Assembly (NCBI RefSeq): GCF_000512695.2
Contig: NZ_AZRW02000015.1
Coordinates: 1 to 64,000, forward strand
Length of the DNA: 64,000 nt
Source of the DNA: Pseudomonas sp. QTF5
GTDB lineage: Bacteria; Pseudomonadota; Gammaproteobacteria; Pseudomonadales; Pseudomonadaceae
Reading direction: 5' to 3'
Positions 1 through 9,296 of the stretch are shown piece after piece. The notes under the pieces are model-generated. The model worked only from the letters and a program-made list of their open reading frames with translations. It had not been told where the DNA came from and did not search any database. Made by a program: the position numbers and the translations under genes. Each line of letters opens with the position of its first letter. Within the stretch, counting starts at the first letter, position 1.

Positions 1-11
1 TCAGCGTGGAA

Positions 12-911
12 TCAATGTCCGGATGTTGGCGGAATGGGTGTCCGGATGGTCATGGAATCCGCATGTTCAGCGTAGGTTTGGGTTTTGAGCAGTGCCAGAT
101 GACACTCTTTTATCATTTCGTCGCGATCGCTCATGGTGTAAATGTGATTGTCGATGATCTTTCCATAAGCGCTGTACGTATAAAGTGCCGTTGTTCCTGA
201 GATCGTCAAGGTCCCGTCGGCGGCTTTGGTATAAGTACTTTGAGCGCGCAACGTCCGTTCCTTCAATGCCCCCAGCCCCCGTTCATACAATGTAATTTGC
301 GAGCCGCTGACCTCTTTGGCGGCCGTTTCGAAGGCCAGAATGATCGCCTGCGCGTTACTCATGCTGGCATCCAGCATCGACACCATGACGAACCTTTCCA
401 TTTCCTGCTTTTCCAGGCTTTTGAGCGCTCTTTTGATGCTCGATGCATGAGCGAACTCTTGATTGCAGGCAACAATATGAGTCTCGAATTGGTAACCGGC
501 TGCCGTTGCCTTCGGTGGAAAGGCGGCGAAATCGATACTGTCGAAGGCACACTCCATGATGATGTTGTATTTGCGCGTAAACGCCTCCGCGAAGATCTTC
601 GCGCTGACTTCCCGGACAAAAGCCTCCGTATGCTCATAAGCGTGCAATACGCCGAGGGTGATCATCTCGGCGTATTGAGGGTGTTTTTTTCGGTAGTCGG
701 GCAGATACAGACGAACGTAGTTGGCGTAGCGATTCGAGGGAAGGAGGTTCTTTTCCAGCAGATACGTTTTTCCTGACCCTTGCAGCCCGGCAACGACAAG
801 CATTTTGGGGGTTGCCTCGGCAGTGATGCCAGTGAACAGCGTCGCGGTGATTTCAGTGAATGCTGCAGTGACCTGCGCTGGGGTGTAAGAGTAATTTGGA
901 GCTGCTGACAT
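12..911 (-). CDS. Zeta-toxin-like P-loop kinase, 299 aa
   Basis: A P-loop motif of the form GLQGSGKT lies at residues 42-49, directly after a hydrophobic strand (MLVV). This is the layout of zeta toxin and polynucleotide/UDP-sugar kinase folds, in which the loop binds ATP. An NIIMECAF stretch about 70 residues later resembles the second strand of that fold. No signal peptide or membrane segment is seen. The family phosphorylates UDP-N-acetylglucosamine or related substrates and usually pairs with a small epsilon-type antitoxin. None is visible upstream (912-1038 is non-coding), and the sequence beyond the downstream end is outside the window. The assignment as a zeta-like kinase is good; toxicity is not shown. 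Confidence 0.75.
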   Translation of the reverse strand: MSAAPNYSYTPAQVTAAFTEITATLFTGITAEATPKMLVVAGLQGSGKTYLLEKNLLPSNRYANYVRLYLPDYRKKHPQYAEMITLGVLHAYEHTEAFVREVSAKIFAEAFTRKYNIIMECAFDSIDFAAFPPKATAAGYQFETHIVACNQEFAHASSIKRALKSLEKQEMERFVMVSMLDASMSNAQAIILAFETAAKEVSGSQITLYERGLGALKERTLRAQSTYTKAADGTLTISGTTALYTYSAYGKIIDNHIYTMSDRDEMIKECHLALLKTQTYAEHADSMTIRTPIPPTSGH

Positions 912-1038
912 ACCTTGATTTCCTTATCAAAGATTTGCTTGAAAGTGATTGCTGCCTTTTGAATAAAGCCCTGTTTCGTTGTTTGTTCAAATGAGCGTGT
1001 CTTTCAAGATATGTCGCTGTTTTATAACGTAATAATTC

Positions 1039-3318
1039 CTACAGGACAGAAGGAAAATGCGACGGTTCAACTGACCACCAGCGCGGCAATAATTGCTTGA
1101 CCTTGCTCTCGCCAAACCGGTCATCGATCAGCATCACTACCCCTTGATCCTGCTGAGTGCGGATCACCCGCCCCGCTGCTTGCACGACTTTCTGCACGCC
1201 AGGAAACAGGTAGGTGTAGTCATACCCGGCACCGAAAATCGCCGCCATGCGCTGTTTCATCTGTTCGTTGACCGGATTGAGTTGCGCCAGCCCCAGGGTG
1301 GCAATGAATGCACCAATCAACCGCGCGCCGGGTAAATCGATGCCTTCGCCGAACGCTCCACCCAGCACCGCAAACCCGACGCCCTGACTATGGACGGTGA
1401 ATTGATCGAGAAATGCCTGACGCGCCCCTTCCCCCATTCCCCGGGACTGCGACCACAGCGTGATGTGCGGATGCCGCTCGGCCAATAACTGCGCCACTTG
1501 CTGCAAGTAATCGAAACTACTGAAAAACGCCAGATAGTTACCGGGACGTTGGGTGAATTGTTTGGCGATCAGTTCGACGATGGGCTCGAGGGATGCCTGA
1601 CGGTGGACATAGCGGGTCGAAATCTGGCTGACGATGTGCACTTGCAGCTGTTCGCCGCTGAACGGCGACTCCACGTCAATCCAGACGGTATTCGCCGGTG
1701 TTCCCAGCAAATCGGCGTAGTAATGCCGAGGGCTCAAGGTGGCGGAAAACAGTACGGTGCTACGCGCAGCAGTCAGGCGCGGGCGAATGAAAGCGGCGGG
1801 CACCACGTTGCGCAGGCACAGTTGCGACAGGTTGCGCTTGCGCTCGAGGTCGCGTTTGCTGATGTCGAACAGGAAATGCTCATCGAACAGCTCAGCCACA
1901 CGGCCGAATTGCAGCATGTCGAAGTAAAAATTCTGCAACCCGCTGTCCAGGCCCTGAGGATGATCATTCAGGTAGTCGCCGATGCTCGCGCAGCATAAGG
2001 ACAGCACCTGAAGCAGTTTTTCCGGGGCTTTGTCGTAGGCTTGATAGGGGCTCAGTTGCTGATCATGCAGGGCATTCCATTCACGATTGACCCGCTGCAA
2101 GGATCTCTTCAGTGCCTCAGGCGCGGTTTTTCGCACGCTGTTCAACGTCGCCTGGTCGAGGCTGGCGCTGTACATCTGCCGGCCACGCTCCACTAGGTTG
2201 TGAGCCTCGTCCACCAGCACCGCGACTGTCCAGTTATTGGCCTGGGCCAGCCCGAACAGCAACGCGCTGAAGTCGAAATAGTAGTTGTAGTCAGCGACCA
2301 CCACGTCCGCCCAGCGGGCCATTTCCTGGCTTAGGTAGTAGGGGCAAACGTCATGCTGCAGGGCAACCTCGCGCAAGGCACTCTGGTTCAGCAAGCTCAA
2401 TTGGCTGGCGGCCTGACGCGCGGCCGGCAGACGATCATAAAAGCCTTGGGCCAACGGGCACGACTCGCCATGGCAGGCTTTGTCCGGGTGCTCGCAAGCC
2501 TTGTCCCGGGCGATCATCTCGAGGACTCGCAATGGCGGAGCATCGGCGCTGTCGAGGATGACCTGAGCGGCGTCCAGCGCCAATTTGCGCCCCGGGGTTT
2601 TCGCCGTGAGGAAAAACACCTTGTCCAGTTGTTGCGGCGCCAGCGCCTTGAGCATCGGGAACAGCGTGCCAACGGTCTTGCCGATACCGGTCGGTGCCTG
2701 GGCCATCAGGCAGCGACCGGTGCTGACAGCCTTGAACACCGATTCGGCCAGATGCCGTTGCCCGGGACGAAAATCGGTATGAGGAAATGCCAACCGTTGT
2801 GCTGCCAGATTACGCCCTTCGCGATGGGCCATTTCCTGCTCGGCCCAATGCAGGAACAACCCGCAGTGGTGTTCGAAAAACAGCTGCAATTCGGTGGCGC
2901 TGAAGGCCTCGACCAGACAGGTTTCCTTTTCGCTGACGATATCGAAGTACACCAGCGCCAGATTAATCTGCTCCAACTGCAGTTTCAGGCACATCAACCC
3001 GCCGTAGATCTTCGCCTGTGCCCAGTGCAATTGGCGGTGGTTGGCCGGTTGCTTGCTCAGGTCGCCACGGTAGGTTTTGACTTCTTCAAGGCAGTTCTGC
3101 GCCGGATCGTAGCCGTCCGCCCGGCCCTTCACAGTCAACGTTCGATACTGGCCCTCGAGCGCGACTTCATTCTGGTAACCCTCGCTGCGCCGAGACGCCA
3201 CGGTGCGATGCCCGACGATGCCTTCCAGCGCAGTCGGCGACGGGGTGAAGCGCAGGTCGAGGTCGCCGGCCTTGGCGGTGAACTCACACAGCGCCCGCAC
3301 CGCAATGCTGTAGCTCAC
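1039..3318 (-). CDS. DinG/XPD-like Fe-S ATP-dependent DNA helicase, 759 aa
   Basis: This is a superfamily 2 helicase of the Rad3/XPD/DinG type. The Walker A loop APTGIGKT is near residue 210, the DEAH box is VLVDEAHN, and motif VI is QAAGRVIRT near the end. Four cysteines between Walker A and DEAH (ACEH, ACHG, SCPL, VCPYYL) match the 4Fe-4S domain of this class. The first 90 residues hold GRADG followed by EEVKTYRG, which resembles the Asp/Glu-x-Lys core of a RecB/Cas4-like nuclease. The chosen start is the GTG at 3318, which overlaps the TGA of the upstream nuclease gene (GTGA). A longer reading from 3336 is possible but less likely. It forms a two-gene repair operon with the VRR-NUC gene. 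Confidence 0.85.
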   Translation of the reverse strand: MSYSIAVRALCEFTAKAGDLDLRFTPSPTALEGIVGHRTVASRRSEGYQNEVALEGQYRTLTVKGRADGYDPAQNCLEEVKTYRGDLSKQPANHRQLHWAQAKIYGGLMCLKLQLEQINLALVYFDIVSEKETCLVEAFSATELQLFFEHHCGLFLHWAEQEMAHREGRNLAAQRLAFPHTDFRPGQRHLAESVFKAVSTGRCLMAQAPTGIGKTVGTLFPMLKALAPQQLDKVFFLTAKTPGRKLALDAAQVILDSADAPPLRVLEMIARDKACEHPDKACHGESCPLAQGFYDRLPAARQAASQLSLLNQSALREVALQHDVCPYYLSQEMARWADVVVADYNYYFDFSALLFGLAQANNWTVAVLVDEAHNLVERGRQMYSASLDQATLNSVRKTAPEALKRSLQRVNREWNALHDQQLSPYQAYDKAPEKLLQVLSLCCASIGDYLNDHPQGLDSGLQNFYFDMLQFGRVAELFDEHFLFDISKRDLERKRNLSQLCLRNVVPAAFIRPRLTAARSTVLFSATLSPRHYYADLLGTPANTVWIDVESPFSGEQLQVHIVSQISTRYVHRQASLEPIVELIAKQFTQRPGNYLAFFSSFDYLQQVAQLLAERHPHITLWSQSRGMGEGARQAFLDQFTVHSQGVGFAVLGGAFGEGIDLPGARLIGAFIATLGLAQLNPVNEQMKQRMAAIFGAGYDYTYLFPGVQKVVQAAGRVIRTQQDQGVVMLIDDRFGESKVKQLLPRWWSVEPSHFPSVL

Positions 3319-4982
3319 GCGCCCTGCTCCGCCCATTGCACGTAACAGACGGCGATCGGCATCTGGTGCTCGTGACAGAATTCCAGCCAGCGCAATTGAT
3401 TGTCTTGCAACCGATCGCCGGGGCCTTTGACTTCGATCATCCGGTAGGTTTTGTCTTGCGGCCAGAACTGGATCAGGTCCGGCATGCCGGCGCGGTTGGC
3501 CTTGATGTCGAGCAGCAGTCGATTGAACCAGTGTTTGAGGTGTTCAGCGGGCAGACAGTCGAGCGCCTGCTCCAGCAGTTCCTCACTCAGCACGCCCCAG
3601 AATACGAACGGTGACTGCACGCCCCACTTGGCGCTGTAACGCTCGCGGACAGTTTGCACATAACGCCCGTCATCGAGTTCAGCGAGGCAGGCCTGGAACA
3701 GATCCGCGCGCAGCACATGAAAATCTTCGTTGAGCAGGTCCACCGGCCCGCGCTGGAACGGGTGAAAAAACGCCCCCGGCAACGGCGCGAAGATCGCCGG
3801 CCAGCACAGCAGCCCAAACAGTGAGTTGATCAGGCTGTTCTCGACGTAATGCACCGGCGCCAACTCGTCCGCCAGGTGCGCCTGAACGTAAGACTCCACC
3901 GACAACGCCGGATCGTGCCGGGGCAGTTGCAGGTCCAGACGCTGCATGGCCCGAGGGGCTGGCCGCTTGATCGGCGGCCCACCCAATTTGCGCCGCAGTC
4001 TGGGCAGCACGCGCAATAGATGCTGATGCTCGGCGGCGCTTTCAGGGGCTTGCTCGGCGTAGGCGGCCAGGTCCATGGCCCGTTGATATTCACCACAGCG
4101 CTCCAGCACGCGAATCAGCCGCAGACGCGCGCCGGGGTAGGCGCATTCGCGATAGAGACTCAGGGCGATGGAAAAATCCGCGATACGCTCGCAATGCTGA
4201 GCGATCTGGAACAGCAGTTTGCCCCGACGTTTTTGCAGCCAGGGATTGTCGAGCTGCAGCCCGTTGATCTGCTCGACAATATCCGCCACGTCTTCACCGG
4301 CCTCGAAACGCTGCTGACAGCTGTGCAAAAACAGGCAGGCATCGACGTCCTCGCGACTGCGCAACCCTCGGGACTCGGCGCAGAACTCGACTTTTTCGTA
4401 GGTAAAGATGCCCAGGTCGGCCAGCACGAACTCCGACCAGTCCTGGTAAAGATTGCCAAAGAACATCAGCCGCAGCCGGTCGCACAGACCCATGACGGTC
4501 AGGCTGAACAATCGGTCATTCAGTGCCGGACACCACTGGGCAAAACTTTGTGCTTCGGGAAACTGCTCGCTCAGGGTCGGCAGCCAATCGGTCTTTTTGC
4601 CTTTCGGCTGATCGATGACGCTGCCAAAACACTGGAAAATTTCTGCCTTGAGCAACACCTCGAACAAGTCCTCGATGTGCAACGGCGACTGCTCATCGAT
4701 CCAGCCCGATGCCAGCAGCGGCGCCGCAGCGCTGTCGATGTCGCCGATCTCGGCGTAACTCAGTTTGCCGGCCCTGAAATGCACGCCCTTGCGCATCACC
4801 AGTCTGACCAGCAGCGCTTGGGACTCACGGGGCAGTTGATTGAAGTCGCGGATGAAATCCTGTTCCTCGACGCTCAATACATCGGCATAACGATGTTCAA
4901 GCCAATCAAGCACTTGCATGAAGTTGTTCAAGTAATAGAACGGGTCATCGAGAGGATTTACAATCACGGGCAAAAGGGCCAT
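3315..4982 (-). CDS. FAN1-type VRR-NUC structure-specific nuclease, 555 aa
   Basis: The C-terminal 60 residues carry the VRR-NUC signature: Asp502 in MPDLIQFW, then Glu517 and Lys519 in IEVKGPGD, followed by NQLRWL. This is the PD-(D/E)xK catalytic set of FAN1 nucleases. The body is the long SAP/TPR-like helical region typical of bacterial FAN1 (usual length about 550 aa). FAN1 family enzymes cut flapped and branched DNA and help unhook interstrand crosslinks. The gene overlaps the start of the following helicase gene by 4 bp, suggesting translational coupling and joint action on damaged DNA. The family assignment is firm; the substrate in this organism is inferred. Confidence 0.9.
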   Translation of the reverse strand: MALLPVIVNPLDDPFYYLNNFMQVLDWLEHRYADVLSVEEQDFIRDFNQLPRESQALLVRLVMRKGVHFRAGKLSYAEIGDIDSAAAPLLASGWIDEQSPLHIEDLFEVLLKAEIFQCFGSVIDQPKGKKTDWLPTLSEQFPEAQSFAQWCPALNDRLFSLTVMGLCDRLRLMFFGNLYQDWSEFVLADLGIFTYEKVEFCAESRGLRSREDVDACLFLHSCQQRFEAGEDVADIVEQINGLQLDNPWLQKRRGKLLFQIAQHCERIADFSIALSLYRECAYPGARLRLIRVLERCGEYQRAMDLAAYAEQAPESAAEHQHLLRVLPRLRRKLGGPPIKRPAPRAMQRLDLQLPRHDPALSVESYVQAHLADELAPVHYVENSLINSLFGLLCWPAIFAPLPGAFFHPFQRGPVDLLNEDFHVLRADLFQACLAELDDGRYVQTVRERYSAKWGVQSPFVFWGVLSEELLEQALDCLPAEHLKHWFNRLLLDIKANRAGMPDLIQFWPQDKTYRMIEVKGPGDRLQDNQLRWLEFCHEHQMPIAVCYVQWAEQGA

Positions 4983-5191
4983 GGCAAACGAGTACTGGTT
5001 ATGCGTACAGATACCAGCTATGCCCCACCCGGTGCAAATGGAAAAGGATCAGTGGCGACGCTATTCGGCAAATTTCGAGTGACCATCGAACTTTCTGCCA
5101 TTCCATCGCACCAACCGCGTTAGAGGCACAGTGACGATCGACCTCAAGGCGAGGCGTTCGCGCTGTTTTTATTCAGTGATTAGAGGTGTGT

Positions 5192-5416
5192 ATGAATTTC
5201 AAGACTCTGGGTTTGCCCTTGGCAATAGCGGCCTTTCTGGCCCTGGCCGGTTGCTCGACGCCAACCGTCGTGACCCTGCAGAACGGTACCCAGTATTTGA
5301 CCAAGGACATGCCGAACACCAAAACCAAGGACGGCTTCTACGAGTTTGAAGATATTTCCGGGGCGACAGTGAAAGTCCGGGCCGATGACGTGGCCACGGT
5401 TCGCAAGGAAGACTGA
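5192..5416 (+). CDS. Small YgdI/YgdR-type lipoprotein, 74 aa
   Basis: The N-terminus is a short signal peptide ending in a lipobox (LALAGC), so the mature protein should be acylated on that cysteine. The remainder (VTLQNGTQYLTKDMP, then DDVATV) is the beta-rich YgdI/YgdR fold of about 50 residues, an SH3-like domain common in Gammaproteobacteria with no defined function. The ATG at 5192 is chosen because TAGAGG lies 5 bp upstream; an in-frame GTG at 5186 overlaps that site and is unlikely. The gene stands alone and converges on the next gene across a GC-rich hairpin. Confidence 0.85.
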   Translation: MNFKTLGLPLAIAAFLALAGCSTPTVVTLQNGTQYLTKDMPNTKTKDGFYEFEDISGATVKVRADDVATVRKED

Positions 5417-5430
5417 TTCCCTGAACGGGT

Positions 5431-5456
5431 TGCCCGCGTTGTTGTCACCGCGGGCA
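5431..5456. terminator. Hairpin between convergent genes
   Basis: An 8-bp perfect stem (TGCCCGCG with CGCGGGCA) and a 10-nt loop lie in the 46-bp gap between the lipoprotein gene and the convergent membrane-protein gene. There is no strong T-run on either side, so it may be a weak bidirectional terminator or only an mRNA 3' end stabiliser. Confidence 0.5.
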
Positions 5457-5462
5457 GCCAAA

Positions 5463-6677
5463 TCAGAGATATTTGAGAATCGCGATGTCGCGACGGCGCT
5501 GTTTGAGATTGGCGAACCAGCGCGTCGGGAAGAACAGCAACACCCCGAGAATCACGCTCCATAGCCAGACCATGGGCAGGTTATCGAAGCCGTAATAAGT
5601 ACCCTGATTGGTGCCCCAAATCGCGACGGCCACCAAGTACATCGCCTTGAGCACGTACAGGTGCAGCAAATAGAAAAACATCGGCGCACCGCCGTAGATC
5701 GCCAGGGTCGCGGTGGACCAGCGATCCTGGGCTTTCTCGAACAACGCCAAAAGAATCAACCCCAGACCCAGCGTCGGCATCAGGAACATCAGCGATGGCG
5801 GGTACTTCTTCGCGCTCAGGAAACTCATGAAAGTGCGCAGCGACTCACCGGTTTGCACCCAAGGCTTTTCGCCATAAACATTCAAGTAGCGGATGAGCAC
5901 GAACGCCACCAGCAGGCCGCAGCCGACTTTCAGCAACCGCGAAATTCGCTCCGCCGATTCCATGTCCTTGCCGAACCATGGCCCGATGGCCCAGCCCAGC
6001 AGAATCACCCCGATCCACGGCAACACCGGATACGTGGTGCGAGCCCGGGTGAACTCGGTGATGTCGATGAACACCCGCTGATGCAGGATCGACCACGGCA
6101 CGTATAACGGCGACTCCGGCCCTACGGTCACGCCATCGAGCAGGTTGTGCCCGGCGACAATCGCTACCCCGAGCACGATCAACCAACCGCGTTTGAAGTG
6201 CAGCAACCCGGCGAGCACGATCATGCAGATACCGATGCACCAGATCACTTGCAACCACAACGTCTTGGGCGGGAACTCGGCGTTCCAGGCGAAGCACACG
6301 AACGTGAGCTCCAGAAACACCAGGAACAGCCCGCGCTTGAGCAGGAACACAGACGTCTCATTGGCGGTGTGTTTCTGGCTATAGAGCCAGGCCGACAAAC
6401 CGGTGAGGAAGATGAACACCGGGGCACAGATTGTGCTCAGCAGTCGGGTGAAGAACAGGTCCGGGGTCACGCTCAAGGCATCGATCGGGTCGGTCACCTG
6501 GCGGTGCAGCAAAAAGGTTTCCCGCACATGGTCGACGAGCATGCAGAGCATGACGAAGCCGCGCAGGGCATCGATGGCGAGCATCCGGGTGTTGGTTTTT
6601 GCAGCGCTGGAGGCAAGCGCAGAAGAAACACTTCCCGCCTGCCCTGCCACGCTTGTGGATAGGGTCATATCAGTCAC
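5463..6677 (-). CDS. DUF1624 / heparan-alpha-glucosaminide N-acetyltransferase-like membrane protein, 404 aa
   Basis: A multi-spanning inner-membrane protein. After about 30 polar residues comes RMLAIDALRGFVMLCMLVDHVRE, the first helix of the DUF1624/HGSNAT and acyltransferase-3-like families, with the usual Asp-Ala-x-Arg-Gly and a following His. At least nine further hydrophobic segments run to the C-terminus (for example APVFIFLTGLSAWLY and MFFYLLHLYVL). Relatives acetylate sugars across the membrane, but the acceptor here is unknown. The GTG start at 6677 has little ribosome-binding signal; an in-frame ATG at 6668 is an equally good start. It is followed by a convergent hairpin. Confidence 0.8.
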   Translation of the reverse strand: MTDMTLSTSVAGQAGSVSSALASSAAKTNTRMLAIDALRGFVMLCMLVDHVRETFLLHRQVTDPIDALSVTPDLFFTRLLSTICAPVFIFLTGLSAWLYSQKHTANETSVFLLKRGLFLVFLELTFVCFAWNAEFPPKTLWLQVIWCIGICMIVLAGLLHFKRGWLIVLGVAIVAGHNLLDGVTVGPESPLYVPWSILHQRVFIDITEFTRARTTYPVLPWIGVILLGWAIGPWFGKDMESAERISRLLKVGCGLLVAFVLIRYLNVYGEKPWVQTGESLRTFMSFLSAKKYPPSLMFLMPTLGLGLILLALFEKAQDRWSTATLAIYGGAPMFFYLLHLYVLKAMYLVAVAIWGTNQGTYYGFDNLPMVWLWSVILGVLLFFPTRWFANLKQRRRDIAILKYL

Positions 6678-6742
6678 TCATGTCGTGGTCAGTGGGCTCA
6701 GCCCTGTTGCTTCAGCCTGGCAACGTCTGTTGCGATCATTGC

Positions 6743-7117
6743 TCAGTGAATCCCTGGAATACTGTTATCGCAGGAGATGGACTGCCCTCCTTGCCGGATC
6801 AGTCGTTCCTGCATCCGCTGGCAGCGTTCCCGTTCCTGCTGCATCGAACGGTCGATGCTGGTATTGCCGGTCTTCTCCGGTTGTTTGCCGTCGCCCAGGC
6901 GCACTGTCACCCAGGGCTGTTCCGGCTGGATTTGAAAACGAGTTTTTTCTTCGATGGGTTTGGCAGGTTTGGTGGTTTCGATCGCCGCTGGTTTCGGCAG
7001 TTGATCGGAGGTGACCCCGTAACGGGTCAGAATCGAGCTTTGAGGCAGTTCTGCGACGGCGGTTGACGATAAAATGGCCAGCGCCAAACCGAAGGTGTAC
7101 CTCTTGCTGTTACTCAC
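6743..7117 (-). CDS. Secreted small hypothetical protein, 124 aa
   Basis: The first 22 residues form a Sec signal peptide ending near AVAE. The mature part is proline- and charge-rich (PKPAAIETTKPAKPIEEK), then has a conserved-looking QPWVTVRLGDGKQPEKTGN segment and a Gln/Arg-rich helix with two cysteines. No domain is recognised. The GTG start is supported by AGGAG about 10 bp upstream. It ends 65 bp before the membrane-protein gene on the same strand, so the two could be co-transcribed. Confidence 0.65.
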   Translation of the reverse strand: MSNSKRYTFGLALAILSSTAVAELPQSSILTRYGVTSDQLPKPAAIETTKPAKPIEEKTRFQIQPEQPWVTVRLGDGKQPEKTGNTSIDRSMQQERERCQRMQERLIRQGGQSISCDNSIPGIH

Positions 7118-7280
7118 GTTGCAAAATCTCCTGTACTCAATGGCGGCATGCAGCGCCTGCGTTACAGTATAACGTGTATATGGGCTGATGGTTTATGCCA
7201 GATTCCTGTTGGTGCAGGTATTGGAGTTCGAGAGTGACCGGTGGGTCATCGTAGACAAGCAGGTTTACCGCGTTATCGTT

Positions 7281-7357
7281 CTTCGCGAGCAAGCCCGCTC
7301 CCACATTGGATTTTCATTGTTCACAAAATCCCTGTGGGAGCGGGCTTGCTCGCGAAG
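7281..7357. repeat. REP pair (REPIN-like), perfect 25-bp arms
   Basis: Two perfectly inverted 25-bp arms (7281-7305 and 7333-7357) containing GAGCAAGCCCGCTCCCACA flank a 27-nt A/T-rich loop. It lies just past the 3' end of the lipase gene, the usual extragenic position. It belongs to the same sequence family as the repeats at 20300, 47449 and 58501. Confidence 0.9.
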
Positions 7358-7383
7358 AGGCCCTTACCGGCGCCGCATCACCC

Positions 7384-9237
7384 TCAGGCGATCACAATCC
7401 CGCTACTGGACAAACTGTCCAGCCCGACACCCACCAGGGTTACCGAATCAGTGCCAAATGTGAGCAGCGTATCCTGCCCCACCGCCGTGGCATGGGCCCG
7501 ATAATCATCGTTCGGCGCAACGCCCTGAACCCCGAGGAACACCAGCTTGTCGTTGACTTGATAACCCACCACCCGGTCCTGGCCAAACGCGCCGCTGAAC
7601 AGGAACGTGTCGACCCCGCCTCCTGATACCAGCAGGTCATTACCCGCTCCGCCGACAAACACGTCGTTGCCAATGCTGCCAATCAAATGATCGTTGCCAT
7701 CGAGGCCAAACATCCAGTCGCCCGTTGCGTGCGCGTTGAGGGTGTCGGCGCCGGTCGTGCCCTTCACGCTTGAGGCGTACTGGGTCAGGTTGCTGCCGGC
7801 CGCAAGGCCATTGGCGGTGACGCTGTGGGTCACGTCATCCTTGAACACACCCCAGAGAAAACCCGGCTCCTTGGTGACGATGCTGCCGATGTCGCGGGTG
7901 ATGCTGATGCCGCCATTGGCATCGCGCACGTACAGGTTGCCGGCACCGTCATTGGCGAAGACGAAGTTCTTCACCGACTGCTGCAGGTCCAGCACGTTGC
8001 TGCCCTTGCCACCCAACAGGATGTTGTAGCCGCCACCATCGCGGAAGGTGTCGTTGCCGTCGCGGCCTTCCAGGTAGTCGCTGCCCTTGCCGCCCTGGAT
8101 CAGGTCATTGCCATCGCTGCCGATGATAAAGGTGCTGCCTTTATGGGTTTCGGCGTTGCGGTTCAAGTCCTGAATCCACGTGTTGCTGCGCGCCGGGTCC
8201 GAGAGGTTGGCGACGATGATGGTCGAGTCTTTGCTGGTCAGCTCGTAGAACTGCGACTCCAGCACCCGGGTCATGCCGTCGCCGTAACCGGTGGGCAAAT
8301 GCGAGATCCAGGTGGGAATGTTGAGGATGGAATACGGCAGCACGTTCCACGCCGTCGAGGCGTAGTGGTCGTTGAAGCTGACGATGTTATCGGTCGTCGA
8401 AGCCTTGGCGGCATCGTGCACGCCTACTGAGGACAGGTTGAACGTCGAGCCATCGAGGGCGCGGAACACCGGGTCGTTTTCATAACCGATGTTCAGCACT
8501 TTGTCGCTGCTGCTTTGGGTCGGCGAGGCGTAGGCAATGTAGTTGGAGTCCTGGTAGAACCCGGACCATTTTTCGCTGCTCAAGTCCGCCAGGCTATTGA
8601 CCGCCAATCCGCCGAGGCTGTGGCCGCTGACCAGCACGTCCTTGCCCGACAGGCCATTGGCCTGGGCAAATGCCGCAACGTCACCGAGCAGATTGCCAAA
8701 GGCTTCACCCGCATAGTTTTTCGCATAATCCTTGGGCCCTAGCGCGGCCATCAGATCGTTGATTACATCACCGATGGAGTCGCCGATCTGGATTTCTCGC
8801 GGGCCGCTGGTGCCGCGAAACGCGATGCCGATTTCGGTGAGATGACCCTGGGCGTCGTACTTGCCGAGGATCTCGACTTGAGCGCTGGTGTAGCCGGCCT
8901 TCTCACCGAAGAACGTTCCGCGAGCGTCGGTCTTGCCGTCATAGCCCAGTTGCGCGGCGGTGATTGGCGTCCAGCCGGCTTGTTGCACGGCTTCAAGTGC
9001 GGCTTTTTCTGAATCGGGGTTCCAGGGAATGCCGGGAATGACGCCTTGGGAATCGGTGCCGCCGATCAGCGCGGTGACCAGGGTTGCCGGCAAGCCCAGG
9101 CCGAAGCCGTTTTGCTGGTAACCGGTGGCGAAACCGTTGTCGAGGTTGTGATAGGAATACAGCGTGATCGCCATGGCGTCGCTGAACAACGCCTTGGAGT
9201 CTGCTGTGCCGAAGTTTTTGTAGTCATACACACCCAT
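7384..9237 (-). CDS. Class I.3 extracellular lipase / polyurethanase, 617 aa
   Basis: A secreted triacylglycerol lipase of the TliA/PML/PueB type. The nucleophile elbow is GHSLGG with Ser207. Asp255 (GYENDPVF) and His313 (TWISHLP) complete the catalytic triad at exactly the family positions, and 617 aa is a standard family length. RTX calcium-binding repeats (GSDGNDLIQGGKGSD, then GLDGNDHLIG and GGAGNDLLVSGGG) precede a C-terminal type I secretion signal ending SGIVIA. There is no Sec signal, so export should be through AprDEF, encoded upstream on the same strand. The ATG at 9237 is chosen for the MGVYDYKN start of the family and GAGAGGC 8 bp upstream. Some relatives hydrolyse polyester polyurethane. 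Confidence 0.95.
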   Translation of the reverse strand: MGVYDYKNFGTADSKALFSDAMAITLYSYHNLDNGFATGYQQNGFGLGLPATLVTALIGGTDSQGVIPGIPWNPDSEKAALEAVQQAGWTPITAAQLGYDGKTDARGTFFGEKAGYTSAQVEILGKYDAQGHLTEIGIAFRGTSGPREIQIGDSIGDVINDLMAALGPKDYAKNYAGEAFGNLLGDVAAFAQANGLSGKDVLVSGHSLGGLAVNSLADLSSEKWSGFYQDSNYIAYASPTQSSSDKVLNIGYENDPVFRALDGSTFNLSSVGVHDAAKASTTDNIVSFNDHYASTAWNVLPYSILNIPTWISHLPTGYGDGMTRVLESQFYELTSKDSTIIVANLSDPARSNTWIQDLNRNAETHKGSTFIIGSDGNDLIQGGKGSDYLEGRDGNDTFRDGGGYNILLGGKGSNVLDLQQSVKNFVFANDGAGNLYVRDANGGISITRDIGSIVTKEPGFLWGVFKDDVTHSVTANGLAAGSNLTQYASSVKGTTGADTLNAHATGDWMFGLDGNDHLIGSIGNDVFVGGAGNDLLVSGGGVDTFLFSGAFGQDRVVGYQVNDKLVFLGVQGVAPNDDYRAHATAVGQDTLLTFGTDSVTLVGVGLDSLSSSGIVIA

Positions 9238-9296
9238 TGGTATTGCCTCTCTCTTTGTTGGAATTGTCAGAGATAGCTCACAGCCAGGACGCCTCA

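Noticed and set aside
7281..7357. Possible CRISPR-like repeat spacing among the GC-rich repeats
   Set aside because: The elements are single inverted pairs scattered between genes, not tandem direct repeats with regular spacers, and no cas genes are present.
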